A stretch of 64,000 nucleotides of DNA. It comes from Shewanella fodinae. GTDB taxonomy: Bacteria > Pseudomonadota > Gammaproteobacteria > Enterobacterales > Shewanellaceae. A model generated the notes under the pieces. It had not been told where the DNA came from. It saw only the letters and a program-made list of their open reading frames with translations, and did not search any database. This document shows positions 40,131-47,344 of the stretch, one piece after another (positions within the stretch are counted from its first letter, which is position 1; each line of letters begins with the position of its first letter). The position numbers were made by a program, and so were the translations under genes. The stretch spans positions 78,676-142,675 of the forward strand of contig NZ_BMXW01000007.1 in assembly GCF_014651955.1 (NCBI RefSeq), given 5' to 3'.

Positions 40131-40325
40131 TCCTTGTACTAAATAAGCTATTGATAAATCCGATAATACTTAATAAATAAGTTATATTCTAACAATAATA
40201 ATCTAGCCATTTGAAACTTTGGCTAACATTCATCCAAGCACCGATAAAGTGATGGTGACCTAGAGATATACATTATCGATAAGTGATTATAATATGGTGC
40301 ATCCATCTTTATTGTCAGATTTTTT
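40131..40325. promoter_or_regulatory. Divergent promoter region of the lasso cluster
   Basis: 195-bp AT-rich gap between the B1 gene (leftward) and the cyclase gene (rightward). A perfect -10 box TATAAT lies at 40288-40293 on the plus strand, about 32 nt before the cyclase ATG; no good -35 box sits at 16-18 bp, so an activator may be needed. On the minus strand TTATAT-like elements lie near 40180. Confidence 0.5.
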
Positions 40326-42194
40326 ATGTTTGCTGGAGTCTATTCTACTCATTCTCAACTTCCCGCAGTTAATACTGATGTGATAAAGCAGTCCCTTGCA
40401 CCGTACCATCAACCCGATAATGATGGCTTTTATACTGAGCCGAACTTCTGGCTCTATGAACAACGCCACCACCACGGCTATTTTGACCGTGATCCGCACC
40501 TGCCACTTTATTGTGAACAAAAAGGCGTGGTCGTGGCATTTTGGGGGCGACTCGACAACCGCGAACAATTAGCCGCCACACTAGGTTTAAATCATAAAGA
40601 TGAGCAACTCACCGATGCGCAGTTAGTGCTTGAGGCATGGTCACATTTCTTACAACAGCTACCCGAACAACTTTTGGGTGATTTTGCCATCGCGATTATT
40701 GATAAACCACGACAAAAACTATTTTTAGTACGCGACCCGTTAGGGGTTAAACCACTGTATTACAGCTGGCAGCAAGACAAACTGTTTTTTGCTTCATCAG
40801 CTGCGGCACTTAAAGCTATGGATAGCATTGTCCTGAGCAAAAGTACTGAGTGGATGGCGCGCTATCTTTGGCTGGGCTTATCCAAAGATCCTATCAAGAC
40901 TGCGTACAACGAAATGCGCAAATTACCACCCGCCCACTGCCTGTTATTGGCGCACAATGCCGAGCCACAGCTACGTCGCTGGCATTTTTGGCGTGATGAT
41001 GCACCAATAGCTAATCAACGGGATGAACGCTGGGTCAATGACTATCGGGCAGTGCTGGAAGAAAGCATCCGTTGCCGCATGCATAGCCCTTACTCTTTGG
41101 GCACCGAAAACAGCGGTGGCATCGACTCGGCAACACTCACCGCCTACCTAGCAAAATTCTTGGATAACCCAGTAGAACAACTACACAGTTTTGGCTTTGC
41201 GATGTGTGAGCAAGAGCCGGAATATATTCTTGAAACCAGCCAAGCCTGCGGTATTGCCCATAATTACTTAGTGAGTGCTCAGCTTGGTAACCAAACTGAG
41301 CGGATGGAACGTACCTTAAAAGTATTGGGGTATCCTGAGGAACATGGTAACGCCAGTTTTCATCTACCGTTTTATCAGCAATGTCAGCAGCGCAATATCA
41401 AAGTGTTGTTCTCAGGTTTTGGCGGTGATGAAGTGGTCACCAACCCGGCAAATTTGGCGCGTTATGAGTTCCTCGATAATCACCAATATGGCGCGTTATT
41501 CAACATTCTGTCTGGCAACGCAATAACTCGGCCATTACGCCTTGTTAAAGCAATATTGAAACCGCAAAACCCCGCCTATCGCCCCACTTTTTTAACCGCT
41601 TGGCGTCAGCGCTGGCCCTACTGCCTATTAAAAAAGGAGGTGATCGAGGCATACAATATTCAGCACGATTATATGGAAAGCGCCCGTTATGATGCACCTT
41701 TTAGACGAGTCAATGATTTTATTCTGCAACATCACTTGCACGAACTGCATGTGACCACTCGCCTAGATAACTGTACTCTCATGGCAAATTCATTTGGCAT
41801 CGACTACCGTTGGCCACTCTGGGATGTGCGTTTAGTGCAGCAATATCTGTCCACCCCAACCATTGAAAAAATCGGTCCCAAAGGTATTGGGCGTTATCTG
41901 CACCGCCGCGCAATTACTGGCACAGTACCCAATAAAGTGGCTTGGAAGCCTAGTAAAGACATGGGCTATGGTGCTCAGCACGTAAAACGACAACAAGCAG
42001 CGATTGCTAAGCCACCAGTATTGATGGATTTACCCCCCAACATACAAGATTTGTTGGATCCGTTTAAGTTTGCACAATGGCAACACTGGTGTACTCAAAA
42101 TGCTTCAAACGGTAACGTCACTGTATTAGATAGAGTATCGATTGAGAAAAACAGCCAAGCGTTAATATGGCTAACAAAATGGCAACAAGGTTGA
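40326..42194 (+). CDS. Lasso peptide macrolactam synthetase C (asparagine-synthetase-like)
   Basis: 622 residues. It activates the side-chain carboxylate of core residue 8 or 9 as the AMP ester and joins it to the new N-terminus, closing the lasso ring. N-terminal glutaminase-like domain (about 1-200) with FLVRDPLGVKPLYY; synthetase domain (about 230-610) with the ATP pyrophosphatase loop ENSGGIDSATLTAYLA (about 260-275) and SGFGGDEVVTNP near 365. The protein starts MFAGVYS, so the Cys2 of active glutaminases is missing, as expected when no ammonia is needed. First gene of the right arm. Confidence 0.93.
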   Translation: MFAGVYSTHSQLPAVNTDVIKQSLAPYHQPDNDGFYTEPNFWLYEQRHHHGYFDRDPHLPLYCEQKGVVVAFWGRLDNREQLAATLGLNHKDEQLTDAQLVLEAWSHFLQQLPEQLLGDFAIAIIDKPRQKLFLVRDPLGVKPLYYSWQQDKLFFASSAAALKAMDSIVLSKSTEWMARYLWLGLSKDPIKTAYNEMRKLPPAHCLLLAHNAEPQLRRWHFWRDDAPIANQRDERWVNDYRAVLEESIRCRMHSPYSLGTENSGGIDSATLTAYLAKFLDNPVEQLHSFGFAMCEQEPEYILETSQACGIAHNYLVSAQLGNQTERMERTLKVLGYPEEHGNASFHLPFYQQCQQRNIKVLFSGFGGDEVVTNPANLARYEFLDNHQYGALFNILSGNAITRPLRLVKAILKPQNPAYRPTFLTAWRQRWPYCLLKKEVIEAYNIQHDYMESARYDAPFRRVNDFILQHHLHELHVTTRLDNCTLMANSFGIDYRWPLWDVRLVQQYLSTPTIEKIGPKGIGRYLHRRAITGTVPNKVAWKPSKDMGYGAQHVKRQQAAIAKPPVLMDLPPNIQDLLDPFKFAQWQHWCTQNASNGNVTVLDRVSIEKNSQALIWLTKWQQG

Positions 42195-42314
42195 AATCTA
42201 TTTATATACAAGATAAAGTCATAAAGTTTAACTAATATCAATGTAATGACATCCAGCGCTATTCATAGGGTTGGTTGTTTAACATAAAAACTGATTGAAT
42301 TGATAGGAGACGAT

Positions 42315-42482
42315 ATGAAATCATCTGTAGCAAAGACTGAAATGGTTAAAAATTCAGGAAAAGACACAGAGACTAAGCGTCCATATTGTCCTCCAAAGTT
42401 AAATAACCTCACTTTGGGCGATACACAAGGAAAAGCCTACTCGCCAGTGGAGATGTCGATTAATTCTGGAACAGGTTCCTAA
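42315..42482 (+). CDS. Lasso peptide precursor A1
   Basis: 55 residues from ATG 42315 with AGGAGA upstream. The leader (1-38) has the recognition motif YCPPKL (24-29, YxxPxL) and ends LGDTQ with Thr at position -2, both hallmarks of lasso leaders. The predicted core (39-55) is GKAYSPVEMSINSGTGS: Gly1 would be joined to Glu8 in an 8-residue ring with a 9-residue tail ending in Ser. It lies 120 nt after the cyclase gene and is followed by a terminator. The exact cleavage site is inferred from the motif spacing and the Thr-2 rule. Confidence 0.88.
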   Translation: MKSSVAKTEMVKNSGKDTETKRPYCPPKLNNLTLGDTQGKAYSPVEMSINSGTGS

Positions 42483-42521
42483 GTTCAGAGATGCGGCTAG
42501 ATTGAAAAGTCCCGCCCCCAG

Positions 42522-42556
42522 CAGCCGCAGCCAATTAGCCGCGGCTGTGTTGTTTT
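42522..42556 (+). terminator. Terminator after precursor A1
   Basis: CAGCCGC / GCGGCTG stem (42522-42528 with 42541-42547), partly extended inward, followed by TGTTGTTTTA. It lies 40 nt after the A1 stop. The right half belongs to the 53-bp repeat shared with the region after A2. Confidence 0.6.
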
Positions 42557-42585
42557 ATGGAAATAATAGCCGTTGCATTTGCGGC
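42533..42585. repeat. 53-bp repeat, copy 1 (after precursor A1)
   Basis: 47 of 53 bases match 43171-43223 in the same orientation without gaps. Each copy begins inside the terminator that follows a precursor gene. On the minus strand both encode a GYY...KTTQ...RLI peptide, so the homology may come from a decayed coding sequence. Confidence 0.8.
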
Positions 42586-42830
42586 GCATATACCACCTGT
42601 TGCTTTAGCCTAGCCCGCCGATAAGCCATGCCCTCCACTGCGCAAGATAACGTCGTACCACCTGCACCGGTTGTGCTTGCTCGTGAAGCTGAGCTAAATG
42701 CCGTAACAGTTGGGTTAAGGCGGTCCTGCAGGCATAAAGTGGCGTGGCGACCATTCATCAACGAGCCAGACGGTGAGTTTGGATAGAATGTCGGTTGCTA
42801 GCAACCAGTAAGCATTGGGCTGACTGACTC
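42557..42830 (-). pseudogene. Decayed minus-strand coding fragment, possibly reverse-transcriptase C-terminus
   Basis: With frame changes the minus strand reads QLLRHLAQLHEQAQPV, VVRRYLAQWRAWLIGGLG and a stop, then RRKCNGYYFHKTTQ within the 53-bp repeat. The YLxxWxxWLxGGLG ending recalls the C-terminus of a family of stand-alone bacterial reverse transcriptases. There are stops and no start, so it is a remnant. The identification rests on memory of family motifs and is weak. Confidence 0.3.
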
Positions 42831-42951
42831 AATGGTCATCGCGGTATCATTTCTTGTGCTATACGAACCAGAATGTTAAAAAAACGAAACTGCTGTAATC
42901 ATCACTATCTGTCTGTTTTAAAAGCTTAAGTCAATTTTCAAAGGATAAATT

Positions 42952-43113
42952 ATGAAGTTATTACCCGAAGACACTCCCTTGATCGATGCTAAAAAAAGCA
43001 TCAAATTAAAATACGCAACACCAGAATTAATCGTCATATCACAAAAAAATGTAAATGGAAAAGCATCCTCCGCACCAGGTGAAGGTGCCGTCTTTTCCTA
43101 CGGTCCAAGTTAA
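42952..43113 (+). CDS. Lasso peptide precursor A2
   Basis: 53 residues from ATG 42952, with AAGGA 6 nt upstream. The leader (1-35) carries YATPEL (21-26, YxxPxL), and the distance from its Tyr to the predicted cut is 15 residues, exactly as in A1. The predicted core (36-53) is GKASSAPGEGAVFSYGPS: Gly1 to Glu9 would give a 9-residue ring and a 9-residue tail ending in Ser. The cores share GKA-x-S at the start although the leaders are otherwise unlike. Position -2 is Val rather than Thr, a less common choice. It lies 470 nt after A1 and is easily missed because of its length. Confidence 0.85.
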   Translation: MKLLPEDTPLIDAKKSIKLKYATPELIVISQKNVNGKASSAPGEGAVFSYGPS

Positions 43114-43161
43114 ATAACAGCAAATTGCGCTTAGATGTTCGAGGGCATTAAGGCGTTTTTT

Positions 43162-43197
43162 ACAGCAGCTAATTAGCCGCAGCTGTGTTGTTTTATT
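43162..43197 (+). terminator. Terminator-like hairpin after precursor A2
   Basis: ACAGC / GCTGT stem (43162-43166 with 43182-43186) with further inner G-C pairs, followed by GTTGTTTTATTT, 48 nt after the A2 stop. It overlaps the second copy of the 53-bp repeat. Confidence 0.5.
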
Positions 43198-43223
43198 TGG
43201 ATAATAGCCGTGGCATTTGCGGC
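43171..43223. repeat. 53-bp repeat, copy 2 (after precursor A2)
   Basis: Partner of 42533-42585, 638 bp away, 47/53 identical. It suggests that a precursor-plus-flank unit was duplicated, or that two copies of the same element decayed beside the precursors. Confidence 0.8.
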
Positions 43224-43515
43224 AAAAAAAGTGGTGACATGCTGCATGAGTATCGCTTACTGCCGCTTTCAAACCTCCATGCCCTTTGACATGAGTGCTT
43301 CGATGGGAAAAATGCGGTAATAGATATTGAGCGAGGAGTTGCTGCCACAATCGCTGTTGCAGCAATTCATCATTTGAATACACGGCATTGAGACGGTGTT
43401 GGCGGTAAAAGCACACAGGCATTGTTAGGGCTAAGCCTAAATTTACGCGGTTGTCGCTAATGTTTATTAAACTCAATATGTTATGCTCCTCGCTGATATT
43501 TATTATCATAATCAC
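43190..43515 (-). pseudogene. Reverse-transcriptase-like remnant
   Basis: The minus strand encodes LTMPVCFYRQHRLNAVYSND, LLQQRLWQQLLAQYLLPHFS, then STHVKGHGGLKAAVSDTHAA and FFCRKCHGYYPNKTTQ. The order YRQH ... L..LLPHFS ... H.KGHGGLKAAV ... CR...GYY.N.NK is the start of a stand-alone bacterial reverse transcriptase family (intact members read about CRTDxxGYYxxINK). The sequence ends after this core and has an altered CRKC where TD is expected, so it is a truncated copy. The assignment is from memory of the motif and was not checked. Confidence 0.42.
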
Positions 43516-43550
43516 AATTTTTTAACCATAGCTCAGGATACTCGGACTTC

Positions 43551-44438
43551 ATGTATTACTCCGCTTACCAACTAACCATTGCCAGTGAGTTGCCCTTACC
43601 AGAACTTGTACAAGTTAATGGCACACAGACTGACGTCACAATTCGCTTTGACAATGTTGCAGAAAACGGGCTAGCAGACGGAGAACAATTGGGACCATTT
43701 TTATGGGCAGCGCCCAATACACTGTGGTTGCAGGTACCGAACGTTGCGCGTTTTTTAGTGCGCAATGGTAACGAGATTATTATTGACCCTGCTGATGGCA
43801 TTGATGACGATAGTATAAGAGTGTTTTTGTTAGGTTCCGCGTTCGGAGCCTTGCTGTTCCAACGTGGCTTGTTGGTGATCCACGGCAATGCAGTGCGCAT
43901 TGGTGATGAATGTTTAATTTGTGTAGGACCGTCCGGCGCAGGTAAATCAACCTTAGCCGCGGCGTTTATGCAGCGTGGGTTTGATGTGCTGGCGGATGAT
44001 GTGGTACCGGTAAATGATGCGGGTTTGGCACTGCCGGGATTTCCGCGGATTAAATTATGGCAGGATGCCGCGGAGCAATTTGAGATTGTCACTGATGACT
44101 TACGCCGTATTCGCCCCGAGATGAATAAGTTTAACCTGCCGGTTAATGGTGTAGTGCAGCAAGCATTACCGATCCGTTGGATTTATATTCTAGGTAGCGA
44201 CCATATCGATGAAATCACCTTTGAAGCTATCAACGGTATGGCGAAATTTATGCCACTGCAAAACAATACTTATCGCGCTAAGTTCCTCCATGGGATGCAG
44301 CTAAAATCGCAACATTTGGCGCTGTGTGGCAAGTTAGCCAGTAAAATCCGCTTGTCACGGCTAACCCGACCTAAATTAGGATTTACCGCCAATGCGATGG
44401 TGGATGCCATCCTCAAGGATATTGAGGTTAACCCATGA
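43551..44438 (+). CDS. HprK-like serine kinase of the lasso cluster
   Basis: 295 residues. P-loop GPSGAGKSTLAAAF (about 126-139) and the HprK-type metal loop LADDVVPV (about 148-155) are intact, preceded by HGNAVRIGDECLICVG. Relatives in lasso clusters (the ThcoK/PsmK type) phosphorylate the side chain of the C-terminal serine of the precursor or peptide. Both precursors here end in Ser. The stop overlaps the sulfotransferase start by 4 nt. It begins 35 bp beyond the upstream remnant. Confidence 0.88.
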   Translation: MYYSAYQLTIASELPLPELVQVNGTQTDVTIRFDNVAENGLADGEQLGPFLWAAPNTLWLQVPNVARFLVRNGNEIIIDPADGIDDDSIRVFLLGSAFGALLFQRGLLVIHGNAVRIGDECLICVGPSGAGKSTLAAAFMQRGFDVLADDVVPVNDAGLALPGFPRIKLWQDAAEQFEIVTDDLRRIRPEMNKFNLPVNGVVQQALPIRWIYILGSDHIDEITFEAINGMAKFMPLQNNTYRAKFLHGMQLKSQHLALCGKLASKIRLSRLTRPKLGFTANAMVDAILKDIEVNP

Positions 44439-45364
44439 GTAGTCTCTATTGGTTAGCGTCCTACCCAAAATCTGGCAACACTTGGTTTCGCGCCTTTCTG
44501 CAAAACTTGCTGGAAGATGGCGATAAGCCCGTGGTGATTGATGAACTCAGCACCGGCAGTATTGCCAGCGCGCGCGGCTGGTTAGATGAAACTTTAGGCT
44601 TTGATACGGCAGATTTGACTCAAGATGAAATCGATGCGCTGCGCCCCAGTGTGTATGACTGGCAACATGACGCTACTGAGCTTGGTTACCATAAAATTCA
44701 TGATGCTTACACTACGGCTGACGACGGTACGCCTATTGTCGGTGTTGTTGGTACTAAAGGCGCGTTGTACATCGTACGCAATCCGTTAGATGTAGCCCCT
44801 TCCTACGCTAATCACTGCCAGTGTTCTTTAGATCAAGCCATTGAATATATGGGCAACACTAAACATTGCATGGCACAAAATAAACGCCGTTTAACCAGTC
44901 AAGTACGGCAACAACTGTTGACGTGGTCTGAGCATGTGCGTAGCTGGTTAGATGCGCCGCAGCTTAACCGCTTAGTTATCCGCTATGAGGATATGCTCAA
45001 TCATCCGTTAGCTACCTTTACGGCAGCTTGCCAATTCTTGGAGTTACCGCTTGATCAAGCGCGCATAAAAAAGGCAATCGCCTTTAGTGATTTTAAGGTG
45101 TTATCACAACAAGAAAAGCAACACGGCTTTAAAGAGCGCCCTCCACAAACGCAGCAGTTCTTTCGACAAGGTAAAAGTGGTGATTGGCGAGATAAACTCA
45201 CAGGGGAACAAGTGGCGCGGATTATCCAAGACCATGGTGAAATGATGCGGCGCTTGGGGTATTTAGATGTGAATGGTCAACCTTTGGTCACACCACGCCC
45301 ATGGTGCGAGCTTTCAGTTGATGTTGAACGCCGAGGTGATGGTGTTGCATGCGTTAATCAATAG
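44435..45364 (+). CDS. PAPS-dependent sulfotransferase of the lasso cluster
   Basis: 309 residues. The 5'-phosphosulfate-binding loop SYPKSGNTWFRAFL is at about 9-22, the 3'-phosphate region is YIVRNPLDVAPSYANH (about 111-126), and RYEDMLNHP (about 184-192) and FFRQGKSGDWRD near 245-256 complete the sulfotransferase pattern. It sits between the kinase and the ATP-grasp gene with overlaps on both sides, so it belongs to the right arm. It should transfer sulfate from PAPS to a hydroxyl; Tyr4 of core A1, Tyr15 of core A2, Ser or Thr, or an added sugar are possible acceptors. PAPS is made by the adjacent cysDNC operon. Confidence 0.9.
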   Translation: MSSLYWLASYPKSGNTWFRAFLQNLLEDGDKPVVIDELSTGSIASARGWLDETLGFDTADLTQDEIDALRPSVYDWQHDATELGYHKIHDAYTTADDGTPIVGVVGTKGALYIVRNPLDVAPSYANHCQCSLDQAIEYMGNTKHCMAQNKRRLTSQVRQQLLTWSEHVRSWLDAPQLNRLVIRYEDMLNHPLATFTAACQFLELPLDQARIKKAIAFSDFKVLSQQEKQHGFKERPPQTQQFFRQGKSGDWRDKLTGEQVARIIQDHGEMMRRLGYLDVNGQPLVTPRPWCELSVDVERRGDGVACVNQ

Positions 45365-46547
45365 ACTCAAGCGACTGTCTATGCGCCGCCACCCCCATGG
45401 CTTGCTAAGTTGGCGTTATTTACTGCCGCAATTAGCATCGCCGTTAATGCAACACCGAGCTTATTGGTGGCATAGTTGTGGGACTCGTTCGCGGCTGTTG
45501 TGGGGTCTGTGGCAGTTATATTTATGGTTACGTTGGCTCGCATTCAGCAGTTGGCGCGCGAGTTATCGTACGGTGCAGTTGCATGGGCCTCATGTCAAAA
45601 AGCAACACAACATGAGTCAATGGCAGCAATTTTGGCGTGTACAAGCATTAGCCTTGCGCTGGTGTATTCCGCCTGCGGCTGCTTATCGTTTCCAATTGTA
45701 CCGTTATCCTGAGCGAGCACTAGAGTATGTCTATGATATAGAAGCGGGGGCTTATCATCGGTTACAAAGTGAAGCACTAGGACTCACTAAAAAGTCGCTA
45801 CAGCTGTTGCAAGATAAGCAACGACTAGCCGAAAAACTCACGCCTTTGGGAATAACCATTGTGGATGGCTATCCCGTAGAATTTCGCAGCACTAATAAGT
45901 TAATCGACACGCTCGCTGGCGATGGGAAATTTTTTGTAAAAACGCGTAGCGGTAATCAGGGTATTGGCGCTTTTGCTGTAACAGCAAAAGATGGTCAATT
46001 GCAGGGAAAAACCTTTGCTGGGGAATTGTTACCTGATAGCAAGGCAGTGGAACGCGCATGGCAGCAATTGTTGCAACTCGACGATGCGCTGATCCAGCCA
46101 TTGCTGACAAATCATCCTGCATTACAGACATTAACCTCGGCTGATGAAGCCATTACCGTGCGTGTGATTACCCAATGGTATGAGCAAAAACTAAGGGTGT
46201 TCACCGCATTCATTGAAGTACCGTTTCAAGATATACAACGCACAGTTTACAGTGTGTTGCCGATAACTTCGGCGGGTGCTTTTGCCCGTCACCCGGTAGA
46301 AATTCTGGATGAGCAAGTGGCACAGCGGGCAAATACCTTATGGCAGCATGCACAAGCAATTGGCCTACTACCCTTTTGGTCTCAATTAATAGAACAAAGC
46401 ATGAAAGCTCATCAGCCGTTCTCTGATGTTAAAGCCATCGCTTGGGATTGGGTACTAACCCCACAAGGGCCAACACTACTAGAAGGCAACACGGGTTGGG
46501 GCACCACAATGCCACAACTCATTACTGGCCCATTTCTCAGTAAATAA
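45339..46547 (+). CDS. Sugar-transfer-associated ATP-grasp protein of the lasso cluster
   Basis: About 402 residues; the start is uncertain (ATG 45339 has GAGG only 2 nt away; ATG 45321 is possible). It overlaps the sulfotransferase by about 26 nt. The basic N-terminal region is followed by a conserved VYDIEAGAYHRLQS segment and an ATP-grasp core: FVKTRSGNQGIGAFAV (about 189-204 of this version), DDALIQPLLTNHPAL, and WDWVLTPQGPTLLEGNTGWGT near the end, with the metal-binding E-G-N. This is the ATP-grasp family linked to sugar transfer and seen in RiPP and polysaccharide loci. It ends the right arm; its reaction is unknown. Confidence 0.78.
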   Translation: MVLHALINRLKRLSMRRHPHGLLSWRYLLPQLASPLMQHRAYWWHSCGTRSRLLWGLWQLYLWLRWLAFSSWRASYRTVQLHGPHVKKQHNMSQWQQFWRVQALALRWCIPPAAAYRFQLYRYPERALEYVYDIEAGAYHRLQSEALGLTKKSLQLLQDKQRLAEKLTPLGITIVDGYPVEFRSTNKLIDTLAGDGKFFVKTRSGNQGIGAFAVTAKDGQLQGKTFAGELLPDSKAVERAWQQLLQLDDALIQPLLTNHPALQTLTSADEAITVRVITQWYEQKLRVFTAFIEVPFQDIQRTVYSVLPITSAGAFARHPVEILDEQVAQRANTLWQHAQAIGLLPFWSQLIEQSMKAHQPFSDVKAIAWDWVLTPQGPTLLEGNTGWGTTMPQLITGPFLSK

Positions 46548-46832
46548 TCCAAAGCGAGTGGTAACTTTTTCTACATCCGCGATGAGTTAATCTCGCCGTT
46601 TCCTATTGGGATGATTACCGATGAGCGGATCGTCTTGCAGCGCTTCAACTCTTAATGATTGAAAAAAGCTTCTGGATGAGGGTTATCTCAACAGTTTCCT
46701 TCGGCTCATGCTTTGGGCTAGCTAACATTTTTGCATTAAGGCTCGGTAATCGTTTACGCAGTATTGACAATCTCAGACGCTGTAGACAAGCACGCCTATA
46801 GGACAGCCTCGGCGGAATAACACCTTCTTCCA

Positions 46833-46946
46833 TCAGTCAAAAACAAGCTCAGATGTCATTCTACTTGTCATAGACCAACCTACCACCGTGCGAGAGTAAA
46901 GGCTAAAATTACAGCCAGATAGAGCCATCCTTCATCGATGTAGTAG
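46833..46946 (-). mobile_element. IS3-family transposase (OrfB) fragment, frameshifted
   Basis: The minus strand reads [19 protein letters not shown], then in another frame VVGWSMTSRMTSELVFD and a stop. The intact IS3-type integrase core reads about T/[28 protein letters not shown]. The match over both halves is clear, with one frameshift and a stop, so only a short dead piece remains. Confidence 0.65.
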
Positions 46947-47082
46947 AGTAAGAGATAGTGCGTAGTCGGACTATTTTTTTATCTCTCTTCTCCGAGCCGT
47001 ACACTTTTCAGCGCATACGGGTCTCAGTTTAATCAAGGCTAACGTCCATGGCAATATCACCGTACTTCGTTATGACAGTGCT

Positions 47083-47181
47083 TCAGGTTTCGTCGTTAGA
47101 TAGGGCTGAACGCAGAAATAGGGAAAAAGCATTCTTGACTAAATCATCAATGCCAACCACCGTGATAGAAATATTCTTTAC
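47083..47181 (-). mobile_element. Possible IS110-family transposase N-terminal fragment
   Basis: The minus strand reads KNISITVVGIDDLVKNAFSLF followed by a stop about 12 codons later. IS110/IS1111 transposases begin with a similar GIDLAKN-F-L motif. The piece is short and has an extra residue in the motif, so this is a weak call. Confidence 0.28.
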
Positions 47182-47344
47182 TTCCGTTTGACTGCACCAT
47201 AAGTGTAGTACAGCGACAATTGAAAGGGCGTTTATCCATCTCATAAAACCAACTAGCAATTCCAAATTATGTTCGCGAACATACCTGAGCATTCATGATA
47301 AAATAATAACTAACACTGTTTATATATTTCAGGGTGTAAAAATC

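Larger units (their letters stand above)
46548..47344. other. Gene-free region of decayed insertion sequences
   Basis: 797 bp between the lasso cluster and the polysaccharide operon with no intact gene. It carries an IS3-type transposase fragment (46833-46946), a possible IS110-type fragment (47083-47181) and a GAAA-loop hairpin at about 46997-47020 (CCGTA ... TACGG). Confidence 0.6.

Noticed and set aside
40287..40581. Minus-strand frames antisense to the cyclase N-terminus
   Set aside because: They lie inside a well-supported gene on the other strand and have no family features.
46990..47030. Group II intron remnant suggested by the CCGTA ... GAAA ... TACGG hairpin
   Set aside because: One small hairpin without domain V or RT sequence is not sufficient.
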